Part shown: one piece after another, positions 52,450-59,969 of the stretch | Layout of the letters: the number at the start of each line of letters is the position of its first letter | Numbering within the stretch: the stretch's first letter is position 1 | From: Thermoplasmata archaeon | Lineage (GTDB): Archaea; Thermoplasmatota; Thermoplasmata; Lutacidiplasmatales; UBA184 | Assembly: GCA_021796385.1 (NCBI GenBank) | Contig: JAJYXQ010000030.1 | Span: 60,607-124,606, forward strand | DNA: 64,000 nt | Direction of reading: 5' to 3' | Position numbers and translations under genes: made by a program | The notes under the pieces: generated by a model | What the model was told of the DNA's origin: nothing | The model's input: only the letters and a program-made list of their open reading frames with translations | Database searches by the model: none

Positions 52450-55269
52450 ATGCTCTATCGGGTCGCCGTAGTCGTAGCTATTGTAAGTCTGATTGCCGTT
52501 TCGGGGTACCTCCTACCGGGAACGGGCTTCGGGAGGGTGGCAAGTGCGGGGACCCCATTCTCGATTCCTTCTCAATTCGTACAGGATTGGGCGAGGGTCG
52601 CCCCGACCTGCACTGCGGATAACGCCCATCCATCCTTCACGATCGCTGGGCTAAATGCCGAAGGTACGGGTATCACCGGAACCACGAACATCACGAAGTT
52701 TGCCAACAACACCGGAGTCAATACGACCACCGACGTTCCCAGCACCTCGCTCTCTACAGGGCAGATCATTGGAATGGGAGTGGCCGAGCCTATCTCCAGC
52801 TCAGAAATCGTCGGGGTTGGTGCTGCGTTGGGTTCCCAATATGGTATAACTGAAGGGGTTCCCCTTGTCATCCTACCGAATGCCACCACGAAGGGTTCCG
52901 TGGGCTACTACTACAATGCGCCTGGTACGGCGAATTTGGGTCTGGGCGGACTTAGTCAAGGTAGCCCCTACGTCTTTGCCATTACCCATAAGGCCGGAAC
53001 ATGGTGGACCTTTACGTATGCGTCCCCCGGGGGGACGGCGTACCCAATCGTTGGGAACCAGAGCTGGGAGAACGGAACGCTCAATCTGGGAGTCTCCAAG
53101 ATCCCTGGGACGGCCTGTGAGTTTGGTGGCCTTCTCGGCCCCTCCTTCATCGTTCTGTCGTACGGTTCAGGTTCGGCGGTCCCTCAGTTCCCCAAGACTT
53201 CCGTGCCCTATGCCATCGGAGTGACTACCTCGAGCGGCAAGTACGTGCCCCTTTCCGCCAATATCCTTCCTCAGTTCAATGCGACCCTGGGCACGATGGG
53301 GATCCAAGCGCACGATCAGAACGCTGCGATCGGGTACAACTCTCTGGTCGTGGGCTCCACCTCGGCCGGTGTGGCGTACCCCGGGGCATACTTGCCGGCC
53401 TGGGGCAACTACAAGGAGATCATCCTCAACACCAGCTCGGTGAGCCCTGTCTTTGCTTCCCTTGCATACAACGCCACCCAGCAGTTCAACGCCACCGCGC
53501 TGGGAGTCACGGGGGCGACCGTTTTGGGAGCCCATTACCATTGGGGGTTCACTCCGTCGACCCTGGGGGCCCTCAGTGGCACTTCGGGAGCATCGGTGAA
53601 CTTCACTGCAGCGGGCATCACGATCTCCGGAAAGGTGTGGGTAAATGTGACCTATAATTGCTCCGCCATCAACAGTACCGCGAACGTCACTGTGACAAAG
53701 ACGGGCGGCCCGTCGATCAACTCGTTCACGGTGGTTCCCCCCGTGATAACCGTAGGTGAGAACACTACGTTCAACGTCACCCATGGACCGTGGTCCCGTC
53801 CGATTTCGTACGCCTATGCCGGGCTCCCTACCGGCTGCACAGGGGGGAATGTCACCAGCTTCACCTGCGCACCCACGGCGTCGGGGAATTACTCTGTGAC
53901 CGTATACTTGAACGATACCGCGGGCCACTCAAGCTCGGCCACCGCTCCCCTCACGGTAGACAAGGACCTGACGGTTGTTTCCTTCACCTCGACCCCGAGC
54001 GTATTGACGGAAAACACCACGACCACGTTCAAGGTGGTGGCCAGCGGTGGGATCCCCTTGCTCACGTACAATTTTAGCGGGATGCCTGCAGGCTGTGGGG
54101 CAGGTATCGAACCTTCGGTCTTCTCTTGCCGGCCCACGAACTATGGCTCCTTCAATGTCTCAGTCAACGTGACCGATTCCGCGGGGCATTACGCGACCCG
54201 GACACTCTCCCTGAAGGTCAACACCCCGTTGTCGGTATCTGGGGTCACGGCGTCTCCTTCGGCGGTAAACGTCGGCCAGACGACCTACATCAACGTGACC
54301 GTGATCGGTGGCACCGCCCCTTACGGTTTTGTCTACCACAACCTTCCGCAGGGGTGCACCTCGTCTAACCTGAGCAAGATCCAATGTACCCCCGGGATCA
54401 ATGGGACGTTCCTTGTAACTGCAAACGTGACCGATGCTTCGGGAGCGAATGCTTCAGGGTCGACACTATTGATCGTCAACTTACCCCCTGTCCCGGTGAT
54501 CAGTTCGTTCTCCGCCTCCCCGGCCGCCGTAAACGTGTCCCAGTCGACGGTGTTCACAGTGGTGGCGTTGGGGGGAACGCCGCCATTGTCCTATACCTAC
54601 ACCGGGTTGCCATCCGGTTGCACCTCGCAGGACACCGGGAGCCTTGCGTGCACACCGACCCAAGCCGGGAATTATACCGTGACCGCAAAAGTGAGCGACT
54701 CGGCTGGGCATTCCGCGATCCCCAAATCTACGACCCTGACGGTGATCCAACCTTCGGGAGGCAGTGCGCCGGTGATCGCTTCGTTCACGATCTCACCTTC
54801 GCCCGTCCCGCTGGGTTCAAGGATAACGGTCACCGTGAGCGCTACTGGGGGGACCGGCACGCTGTCCTATGCCTACGTAGGACTTCCGACAGGGTGCCTC
54901 TCGACGGACGTCACGAGCTTTACCTGCACTCCGACCTCGGTGGGCAACTACACTGTGACAGTCTACGTGAACGACTCTGCCAAGCATTCCGTGACCCAGA
55001 CGACCAGTGTGTCGGTGTTATCGTCTTCCGGAACCACCCCGAACAATTCCACAGCCTCCGGTTCCGGCTTCTTCAGCACATGGGTGATCCTCGCCATCGT
55101 AGCGGTCGTCGTGGTGGCAATCGTTGCCGGAGTCCTCTTGATGCGACGTAAGAAGACTTCAGGACCGAGCACAATGCCTTCACAGAACGCCCCGTCCCAG
55201 GAGCCAACTGGGAGGGACTTCACGGGCTATCCACCTCAACAGCCACCCTACACCCCACCACCCCAGTAG
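52450..55269 (+). CDS. Ig-repeat surface protein (right cassette copy, five repeats)
   Basis: A 939-residue surface protein. Same order as the left copy: signal helix (LYRVAVVVAIVSLIAVSGYLL), N-terminal shared domain (THKAGTWWTFTYASPGG, ENGTLNLGV, GPSFIVLSYG), TYNCSAINSTANVTVTKTGG, five ~88-residue Cys-paired Ig repeats, a membrane helix (about 877-899, then RRKK) and a tail with FTGYPPQQPPYTPPPQ. The tail motif TGYPPQ..P is also present in the S53 peptidase tail. The ATG at 52450 follows its TATA box at leaderless distance; the frame from 52309 runs through the promoter and is not used. Confidence 0.85.
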   Translation: MLYRVAVVVAIVSLIAVSGYLLPGTGFGRVASAGTPFSIPSQFVQDWARVAPTCTADNAHPSFTIAGLNAEGTGITGTTNITKFANNTGVNTTTDVPSTSLSTGQIIGMGVAEPISSSEIVGVGAALGSQYGITEGVPLVILPNATTKGSVGYYYNAPGTANLGLGGLSQGSPYVFAITHKAGTWWTFTYASPGGTAYPIVGNQSWENGTLNLGVSKIPGTACEFGGLLGPSFIVLSYGSGSAVPQFPKTSVPYAIGVTTSSGKYVPLSANILPQFNATLGTMGIQAHDQNAAIGYNSLVVGSTSAGVAYPGAYLPAWGNYKEIILNTSSVSPVFASLAYNATQQFNATALGVTGATVLGAHYHWGFTPSTLGALSGTSGASVNFTAAGITISGKVWVNVTYNCSAINSTANVTVTKTGGPSINSFTVVPPVITVGENTTFNVTHGPWSRPISYAYAGLPTGCTGGNVTSFTCAPTASGNYSVTVYLNDTAGHSSSATAPLTVDKDLTVVSFTSTPSVLTENTTTTFKVVASGGIPLLTYNFSGMPAGCGAGIEPSVFSCRPTNYGSFNVSVNVTDSAGHYATRTLSLKVNTPLSVSGVTASPSAVNVGQTTYINVTVIGGTAPYGFVYHNLPQGCTSSNLSKIQCTPGINGTFLVTANVTDASGANASGSTLLIVNLPPVPVISSFSASPAAVNVSQSTVFTVVALGGTPPLSYTYTGLPSGCTSQDTGSLACTPTQAGNYTVTAKVSDSAGHSAIPKSTTLTVIQPSGGSAPVIASFTISPSPVPLGSRITVTVSATGGTGTLSYAYVGLPTGCLSTDVTSFTCTPTSVGNYTVTVYVNDSAKHSVTQTTSVSVLSSSGTTPNNSTASGSGFFSTWVILAIVAVVVVAIVAGVLLMRRKKTSGPSTMPSQNAPSQEPTGRDFTGYPPQQPPYTPPPQ

Positions 55270-55424
55270 CGAAGGAAGGAACCGCTACTGGAGGAGCCAA
55301 CCGTTGGTAAGAGAACCTTTCTCCGGGAGTAGAAGTCCCGAGGATAAGGATCGAGCGACTGAGCACACTCCGGAAGGGTAGGCCCCGGAGCTCGCAAAAG
55401 GGAGACAAGGAGCGAACTGCGAAA

Positions 55425-57077
55425 CTAACGAAGCGGGGCAGCCTTCCGTCGGTTTACCCGAGTGACGCCCACAACAAAAATCGCGAGCGCGATGGCGATG
55501 CCGGCCAGGGATTCGGCGAACGAAGCCCCCCTCCACTGGTAACTTGTTCCGGAGGGTTGCACATAGTAGGCGGTCACCGTTCCACTTCCGACCACGTTAA
55601 GTTCGCTTGTGGCGTTCTCGGGACTTCCCACACTGACGCCACCGCTAAAGTACCACCCCTTGAACTCGTATCCCGGACAGGGGGTAGCGCTCACCACATA
55701 GAAGTTACCCGGGGTCAGGTCCTCCCTCGATCCGGAAGACAGGTGCGTTCCATTGAAACTGATGCTGTTGCAATTCCGAGGCGCCACCGAAAAGTACACT
55801 CCATACGGGGTGGGAGGAGGCTGGCTGGTGATCGTTGTGTTCGCCGGAGGTGGCCCAAAGACCCACGTCGCATTCGTGGCACTGTACGCACTCAGATTCC
55901 CCACAAGCCCACCAAAGAGCACGAGCCCAGACGTCGGGGTGGTCGAAATGAGACTAGCGCCGATGATCGATGAGGCGGGAGTGGGGGACAAGTAAAGCTC
56001 TGACCAGTAGCCATCGATGTAGATCCAGGTGTCCCCGAAGATGAGATCGGCGGTGGTGTTCCACCCTCCGAACAGCACCATGAAACCTTGGGCGGGGTCA
56101 TACGCCATGGCCCCAAGCATACGGCCATCCGGGATGCTCCCGCGGATCTTTCCGGTCAGGTTCGTCCAGATGCCATGAGCGTAGGACCACGTTTGGTCGA
56201 GATCGAGACCGAACTGCACCCCGGGGGATGGTGTGGCCCCTCCAAAGAGGAGTACATTTGCCGAGGAGGGGTCAAAGGCGAGAGAAGGAGCGAGCAAGGG
56301 TGGTGGATGTTCCGACAGGCTTAGATTTTTCCACTGCCCATGGGCGAATGTCCAAGTGTCAGAGTGGATGTCCGTTTGGCTGCTCATCCCCCCATACATC
56401 AGCAGGTACCCGTCGATGGGGTCCCATGCGATCCCGCCCAGTCCTCGGGCCGATGGGTGAAAAGAAAGGTCGAGCTTCGTCCAAGTTCCGTTCTGAAACT
56501 CCCATGTGTCGTCATAATAGAGAGAGCCATTCAGGGTGAGATACGGTCCACCCCCAAACAACAGGATGTAGTGGTCCGCGGGGTCGTATGCCATGTACTC
56601 CCCGAGGCGTGCGCTCGGGCCAGATATGTGCAACTGCGTCCAGTTTCCATTGGCAAAAACCCACGTATCGTCGTAGGTGGTGTTGGGCGAGAGCGTCAGG
56701 TTATTGATTCCACCGAACAAAACCACGTATCCGGTGATAGGGTCAAAGGCCATTCCCGCCCCACCACGCACCGGAGGGGGGCAATGCCCCTTGGCGCAGA
56801 TCAGGCTCCATCCACTATCTGAAGCTCGAGGGGATCCTCGGGTGGTTTGGTCTATGCACCCCATGCTGAAAGTCCCGACCGCAGAACAAGTGAGAGGAAT
56901 CCCGCCGGCGGGTCCCTTTCCTTCGGCGAGGCTATCGCTCGCAAGGGAGAGTTCCAAAGTCTCGGTCCCGAGCGATCGGGATTCCTTGTATCCCGGAGCG
57001 GGGTGAAGAGGTCCGATCGGGGACCCACCGATAAGGACAAGCAAGACCACAATGATCGCGATCGGATTGCTTGCCAT
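55425..57077 (-). CDS. Kelch-repeat surface protein (right cassette copy)
   Basis: A 550-residue paralogue of the protein at 47497: signal helix (SNPIAIIVVLLVLIGGSP), Cys-containing region (LTCSAVGTFSMGCID, CAKGHCPPPVRGG), about six Kelch blades (HYILLFGGGPYLTLNGSLYY, RGLGGIAWD, YLLMYGGMSSQTDIHSDTW), a C-terminal FSVAPRNCNSISFNGT domain, one membrane helix (about 521-540) and a short basic tail NRRKAAPLR. The start at 57077 is set by a TATA box (gattattta, minus strand, about 57103-57111) ~28 bases upstream; the frame to 57320 runs into the transposon remnant. Confidence 0.85.
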   Translation of the reverse strand: MASNPIAIIVVLLVLIGGSPIGPLHPAPGYKESRSLGTETLELSLASDSLAEGKGPAGGIPLTCSAVGTFSMGCIDQTTRGSPRASDSGWSLICAKGHCPPPVRGGAGMAFDPITGYVVLFGGINNLTLSPNTTYDDTWVFANGNWTQLHISGPSARLGEYMAYDPADHYILLFGGGPYLTLNGSLYYDDTWEFQNGTWTKLDLSFHPSARGLGGIAWDPIDGYLLMYGGMSSQTDIHSDTWTFAHGQWKNLSLSEHPPPLLAPSLAFDPSSANVLLFGGATPSPGVQFGLDLDQTWSYAHGIWTNLTGKIRGSIPDGRMLGAMAYDPAQGFMVLFGGWNTTADLIFGDTWIYIDGYWSELYLSPTPASSIIGASLISTTPTSGLVLFGGLVGNLSAYSATNATWVFGPPPANTTITSQPPPTPYGVYFSVAPRNCNSISFNGTHLSSGSREDLTPGNFYVVSATPCPGYEFKGWYFSGGVSVGSPENATSELNVVGSGTVTAYYVQPSGTSYQWRGASFAESLAGIAIALAIFVVGVTRVNRRKAAPLR

Positions 57078-57136
57078 CGGATAGCACGTCTCAGGTTCGC
57101 AGGGTAAATAATCCTTTGGTGACATCCTTCCCACGG

Positions 57137-57784
57137 CTAAAGCCGAGGGCTTCCCGGTTCGATCGGGACGGCATCCAGCTCCCTCAGCGGAAGCTCTGTT
57201 CGAGCCCAATTCAGTATGTTCACGGCGGTGTTCACGTCCAGGTCCATGACTGCGCCGCAGGAGCATGAAAGCTCCCGTTCCCACAGTGCCTTTGGGACGC
57301 TCTGACCACACACCGAGCAATCGCGGGCCCTTCCTTTCGCCTCCACGAACACCACGGTCAAGTTAGCCTCTTCCACTTGGCTTGAAAGGGCATTCAGGAA
57401 GTCCCGCCATGAGGCACCCGCTATGCTCCGATGCAGTCCCCGGCTGAGACCCTTCGCTACCATCTCTGTGATGTCCTTCCTCTCGACCGCTATCCAGTCG
57501 AACCGTTGGACTAACGCTCCTGGCAGGCGACTCTTGAGGTTGGGGAACTCCGAGCGCAGGTCGAGGGAACTGCGCCCATTCATGCGTTTCACGACACGGT
57601 GTATTCCGAAGCTCGGGTCCACATTCATCCGGAGATGGACAGGTCTGGCATGACCTTCATCACCACTATGTCTACTCGTAGACCCGCGGCAACCACGCGG
57701 AGTATTTCCTTCAGGCGTGTCTCGACTGGTCCAGTGAGAACGCCACGCCGGTATTTGGGACACCACACCACCCGGTAGGTGCAC
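57137..57784 (-). pseudogene. Fusion of TnpA C-terminal part and TnpB C-terminal part
   Basis: The frame from about 57650 down reads TnpA (HLRMNVDPSFGIHRVVKRM, RSEFPNLKSRLP) and then jumps to TnpB (RFDWIAVERKDI, SRGLHRSIAGASWRDFLN, zinc ribbon CSVCGQ...CSCG and DLDVNTAVNIL). An internal deletion removed the TnpA C-terminus with the catalytic Tyr and the TnpB N-terminus with RuvC-I. RuvC-II (the Glu in IAVERKDI), the zinc ribbon and the RuvC-III Asp remain. The first ~45 residues of the open frame are out of register with TnpA. Probably inactive. Confidence 0.75.
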
Positions 57785-57912
57785 CTGAAATGATGTTCCG
57801 GTTCGACTAATACTCCATCATCGCCCAAATACACGAGGCCACCATATAATGCTCCCGGCTCGCGAACCCCAGTCCTAAAGGGCGAGACATGCGCTCGCCT
57901 ACTTTTGGTCAA
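57625..57912 (-). pseudogene. tnpA: TnpA 5' part, frameshifted in the HUH motif
   Basis: Reads FRCTYRVVWCPKYRRGVL and VETRLKEILRVVAAGL followed by VMKVMPDLSISG and a stop. Family members continue MPDHVH. Inserting one A between 57642 and 57641 (minus strand reads gac c-t gtc cat) restores HVHLRM and joins the frame of the following fragment. The single-base deletion hits the first His of the HUH pair. Confidence 0.75.
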
Positions 57913-58010
57913 AAAGGGAGAGGAGGGCTACCGACTCACCAGACCGGCGCCTGTCAACGAAAGGATTAAGAGGATGCCACCCTAGAGCGCAATGCGGCGT
58001 CCGGGGCATT

Positions 58011-58694
58011 TTGGTCGATTCAGCATCTAACGAGTTGGCACCCGAAAACGACCGGGGGTTGACGCTGTTTTTGAGACGCTTTATGCGCGAAAGATACCCC
58101 CCGATCGGGTTCCTATTGGGCCTATTCGCCGTGATCTACTTCTGGGTGGCAGTGTCCATCGATGCCTATCTCAACTCCTCTTGGTGGCGTTTCACAGGAA
58201 GCTCCTTCAGCGCCCTCGGTGACCCAAGCCCCAACGCTACGGGGGCGGCGGCGGGGCTTTACTGGATATACAACGACGTGGTGATCTTCCCGACCGCCGG
58301 GTTGATCCTCCTTTTCTCTGCCGCGCTGATCCTGGTCGCTCGGAACAAGATCCAAGCGACCGGGGGCTCCTTCCTAATGGTATCCGGCATCTTCCTCGCC
58401 CTCGTCGGCATCTATCACGGGGGACCCCCGACCCCGGGGTCGGTCCACGATTTCGTGTCCACCTGGTTCTTCATCCAGGCCGCGTTCGGGATATTCATTT
58501 GGGGGATTGGAACTCTATGGCAAGGAGAACGAGCGATCGGCTGGTCGAACGTTGCCCTCGTGATCGGTGCCATCGTGATCGGATTCAGCGTCAAGTTCGG
58601 GTCCGTCGCTGAGACTGAGGCCTTTGCCATCGTGGTCATTGATATTTGGGTGATCTGGCTGTACTTCCTTCGAAAGTCATTTTTTCGCCCATGA
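58011..58694 (+). CDS. DUF998-like membrane protein (right cassette, first half of split gene)
   Basis: A 227-residue protein with about six helices (for example FLLGLFAVIYFWVAVSI, IFPTAGLILLFSAALILVA, SGIFLALVGIYHGGPP). It aligns by eye with the first ~150 and the ~310-335 region of the left 726-residue protein (VVIDIWVIWLYFLRK vs LAIDAWVAVLYF), lacking the left protein's middle helices. TTG at 58011 is used; ATG 58083 is an alternative. A TATA-like ggattaag (57962-57969) lies upstream. Forms a pair with the next gene, together equivalent to the left fused protein. Confidence 0.65.
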   Translation: MVDSASNELAPENDRGLTLFLRRFMRERYPPIGFLLGLFAVIYFWVAVSIDAYLNSSWWRFTGSSFSALGDPSPNATGAAAGLYWIYNDVVIFPTAGLILLFSAALILVARNKIQATGGSFLMVSGIFLALVGIYHGGPPTPGSVHDFVSTWFFIQAAFGIFIWGIGTLWQGERAIGWSNVALVIGAIVIGFSVKFGSVAETEAFAIVVIDIWVIWLYFLRKSFFRP

Positions 58695-58762
58695 CCCCGG
58701 ACGGTCGAGTGAACCAAATATCCCTTAAGGCATCTCAAGTCCCGGGGAAAGAGGTCCCCTGA

Positions 58763-59899
58763 ATGGAACCCCAAGCCGGCTCCTCCGCGATGGAGTATCG
58801 CCCTTCGCTCGCCTATGCACTGCAAGTTCCCGCTTGGGTCCTCCTTCTGTCGGGAATAGCCCTCTTCTTCGGTGGGTACTACTACCTCTCGACCAATATC
58901 GTCAAGGTGATACTGTCCCAAATTCCCGTTGTCCGTTTCATCGCCATAACGCTGACACTCTACTTGACGGGGTACATCCTGATTCTGGTCGGCAGCCTGC
59001 GTTGGTTCCGGCTGTTCCCTCGTTGGGGGGGCAGCATGATCCTCTCGGTCGTCATCGTCGTCCCCTTGGTGATGGTCGCCACATGGTTCGATGCGGCTGG
59101 GAACCGGCTGATGTTACTCTTCATCCTGATCGTGGGGCTTGTGATCCCCGCGATAGCAGCGATTCTTTGGCGCTTTCGATTGCACTATGAGTTGACTTCA
59201 ACAGAGGTCAGGGGGGCCCCCGGGAGTTCCGGAGGATGGCAGTCCTCGATGGCCCTCCAGCGGGTACATTCCGTGGCGGTTTTCGAGAGCGTCGGCCCCT
59301 TCGATACCGGCCATGTCCAATTCCATACCGATCTGTTCCGACCGGCTTCGGAGGGGGACACGGGTGCATCGTGGATAGAGTGGCGGGGAATCGCGCACCC
59401 GCGACAGGTTGCCGAATCGATCAAGGCCCGAGTGCCGTTGGCGGAGGGAACCTACCGCCGAGCGGTGCGTCCCTGGACCACGTTCGCCGCCACGTTCGCT
59501 CTGGTTGCGGTGGTAGTGCTCTTGCTTGAAGCCTTCCCCGTGTATGCGGCATCGGACGCTATGGTCTCGAACTGTGCCCTCTGGGTCTCAGCCCAAAGTA
59601 TCGAAAGCAATCCTTGGCCGTACGTACACAATGTCACGATACCAATCGGGCGCGTGAGCTTGCACTGGTGGAGTGGAACACCGGTCTGGTTCCTATTGAT
59701 CCAGATTCCGACTGGGATCGCATACCAGAATACGCCCATCTCATCCCTTTACCCGGGGAACCAAGCTAACTTGACGGAGAGCGGATCGGGGACATTCACA
59801 TCCGCTGGGGGGTCGACCATGGCGCTGTGCGTTGCCACCACGACCGGGGCTTCGGTTTCGCTGGTCTTGAACTACTCGGCTCCCCTGGTCTGGGAATAG
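58763..59899 (+). CDS. PH-like domain membrane protein (right cassette, second half of split gene)
   Basis: A 378-residue protein: four helices (about 20-140), cytoplasmic PH-like domain (about 145-225; LHYELTSTEVRG, RVHSVAVFESVGPFDTGHVQF), a helix (about 240-260) and an extracellular C-terminal domain highly similar to the left copy (QSIESNPWPYVHNVTIP, WWSGTPVWFLLIQIP, GIAYQNTPISSLYPGNQANL). It has its own TATA-like box (ccaaatatccc, 58714-58724) and a GAGGT ribosome site, so the split is a true gene fission (or the left is a fusion), not a frameshift. Confidence 0.7.
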   Translation: MEPQAGSSAMEYRPSLAYALQVPAWVLLLSGIALFFGGYYYLSTNIVKVILSQIPVVRFIAITLTLYLTGYILILVGSLRWFRLFPRWGGSMILSVVIVVPLVMVATWFDAAGNRLMLLFILIVGLVIPAIAAILWRFRLHYELTSTEVRGAPGSSGGWQSSMALQRVHSVAVFESVGPFDTGHVQFHTDLFRPASEGDTGASWIEWRGIAHPRQVAESIKARVPLAEGTYRRAVRPWTTFAATFALVAVVVLLLEAFPVYAASDAMVSNCALWVSAQSIESNPWPYVHNVTIPIGRVSLHWWSGTPVWFLLIQIPTGIAYQNTPISSLYPGNQANLTESGSGTFTSAGGSTMALCVATTTGASVSLVLNYSAPLVWE

Positions 59900-59969
59900 A
59901 CGTTGGGTGAGCCCCAGCCGAATCGAGTTCGGACAAAGGATTAAGCGACCATAAGCATCCGTCTGGACC

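Larger units (their letters stand above)
57120..57912 (-). mobile_element. Decayed IS200/IS605-family element
   Basis: A remnant of about 790 bases with fragments of tnpA (HUH transposase) and tnpB (RuvC nuclease) on the minus strand. Right-end hairpin cggctaaagccg (57134-57145) and a left-end hairpin ggcgag/ctcgcc (57881-57899) are of the subterminal type used by this family. The element lies between the right Kelch gene and the right DUF998 gene and accounts for most of the extra spacing of that side of the mirrored cassette. Exact ends cannot be fixed without a target-site comparison. Confidence 0.75.
44834..59899. repeat. Mirror-symmetric duplication of a three-part surface cassette
   Basis: Gene order and direction: DUF998-PH (-), Kelch (+), Ig (-) on the left; Ig (+), Kelch (-), DUF998 (+) plus PH (+) on the right. 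The axis is ~52360. All three proteins are paralogous by eye between arms. Differences: right membrane gene split and shortened, left Ig protein one repeat longer, left small frame at 47023-47364, right IS605 remnant. Confidence 0.8.

Noticed and set aside
53167-53928. 253-codon minus-strand frame inside the right Ig gene
   Set aside because: Arg-rich, low-complexity antisense product opposite a repeat protein with clear domains. The same type occurs opposite the left Ig gene (50737-51411) and the surface protein (33966-34535).
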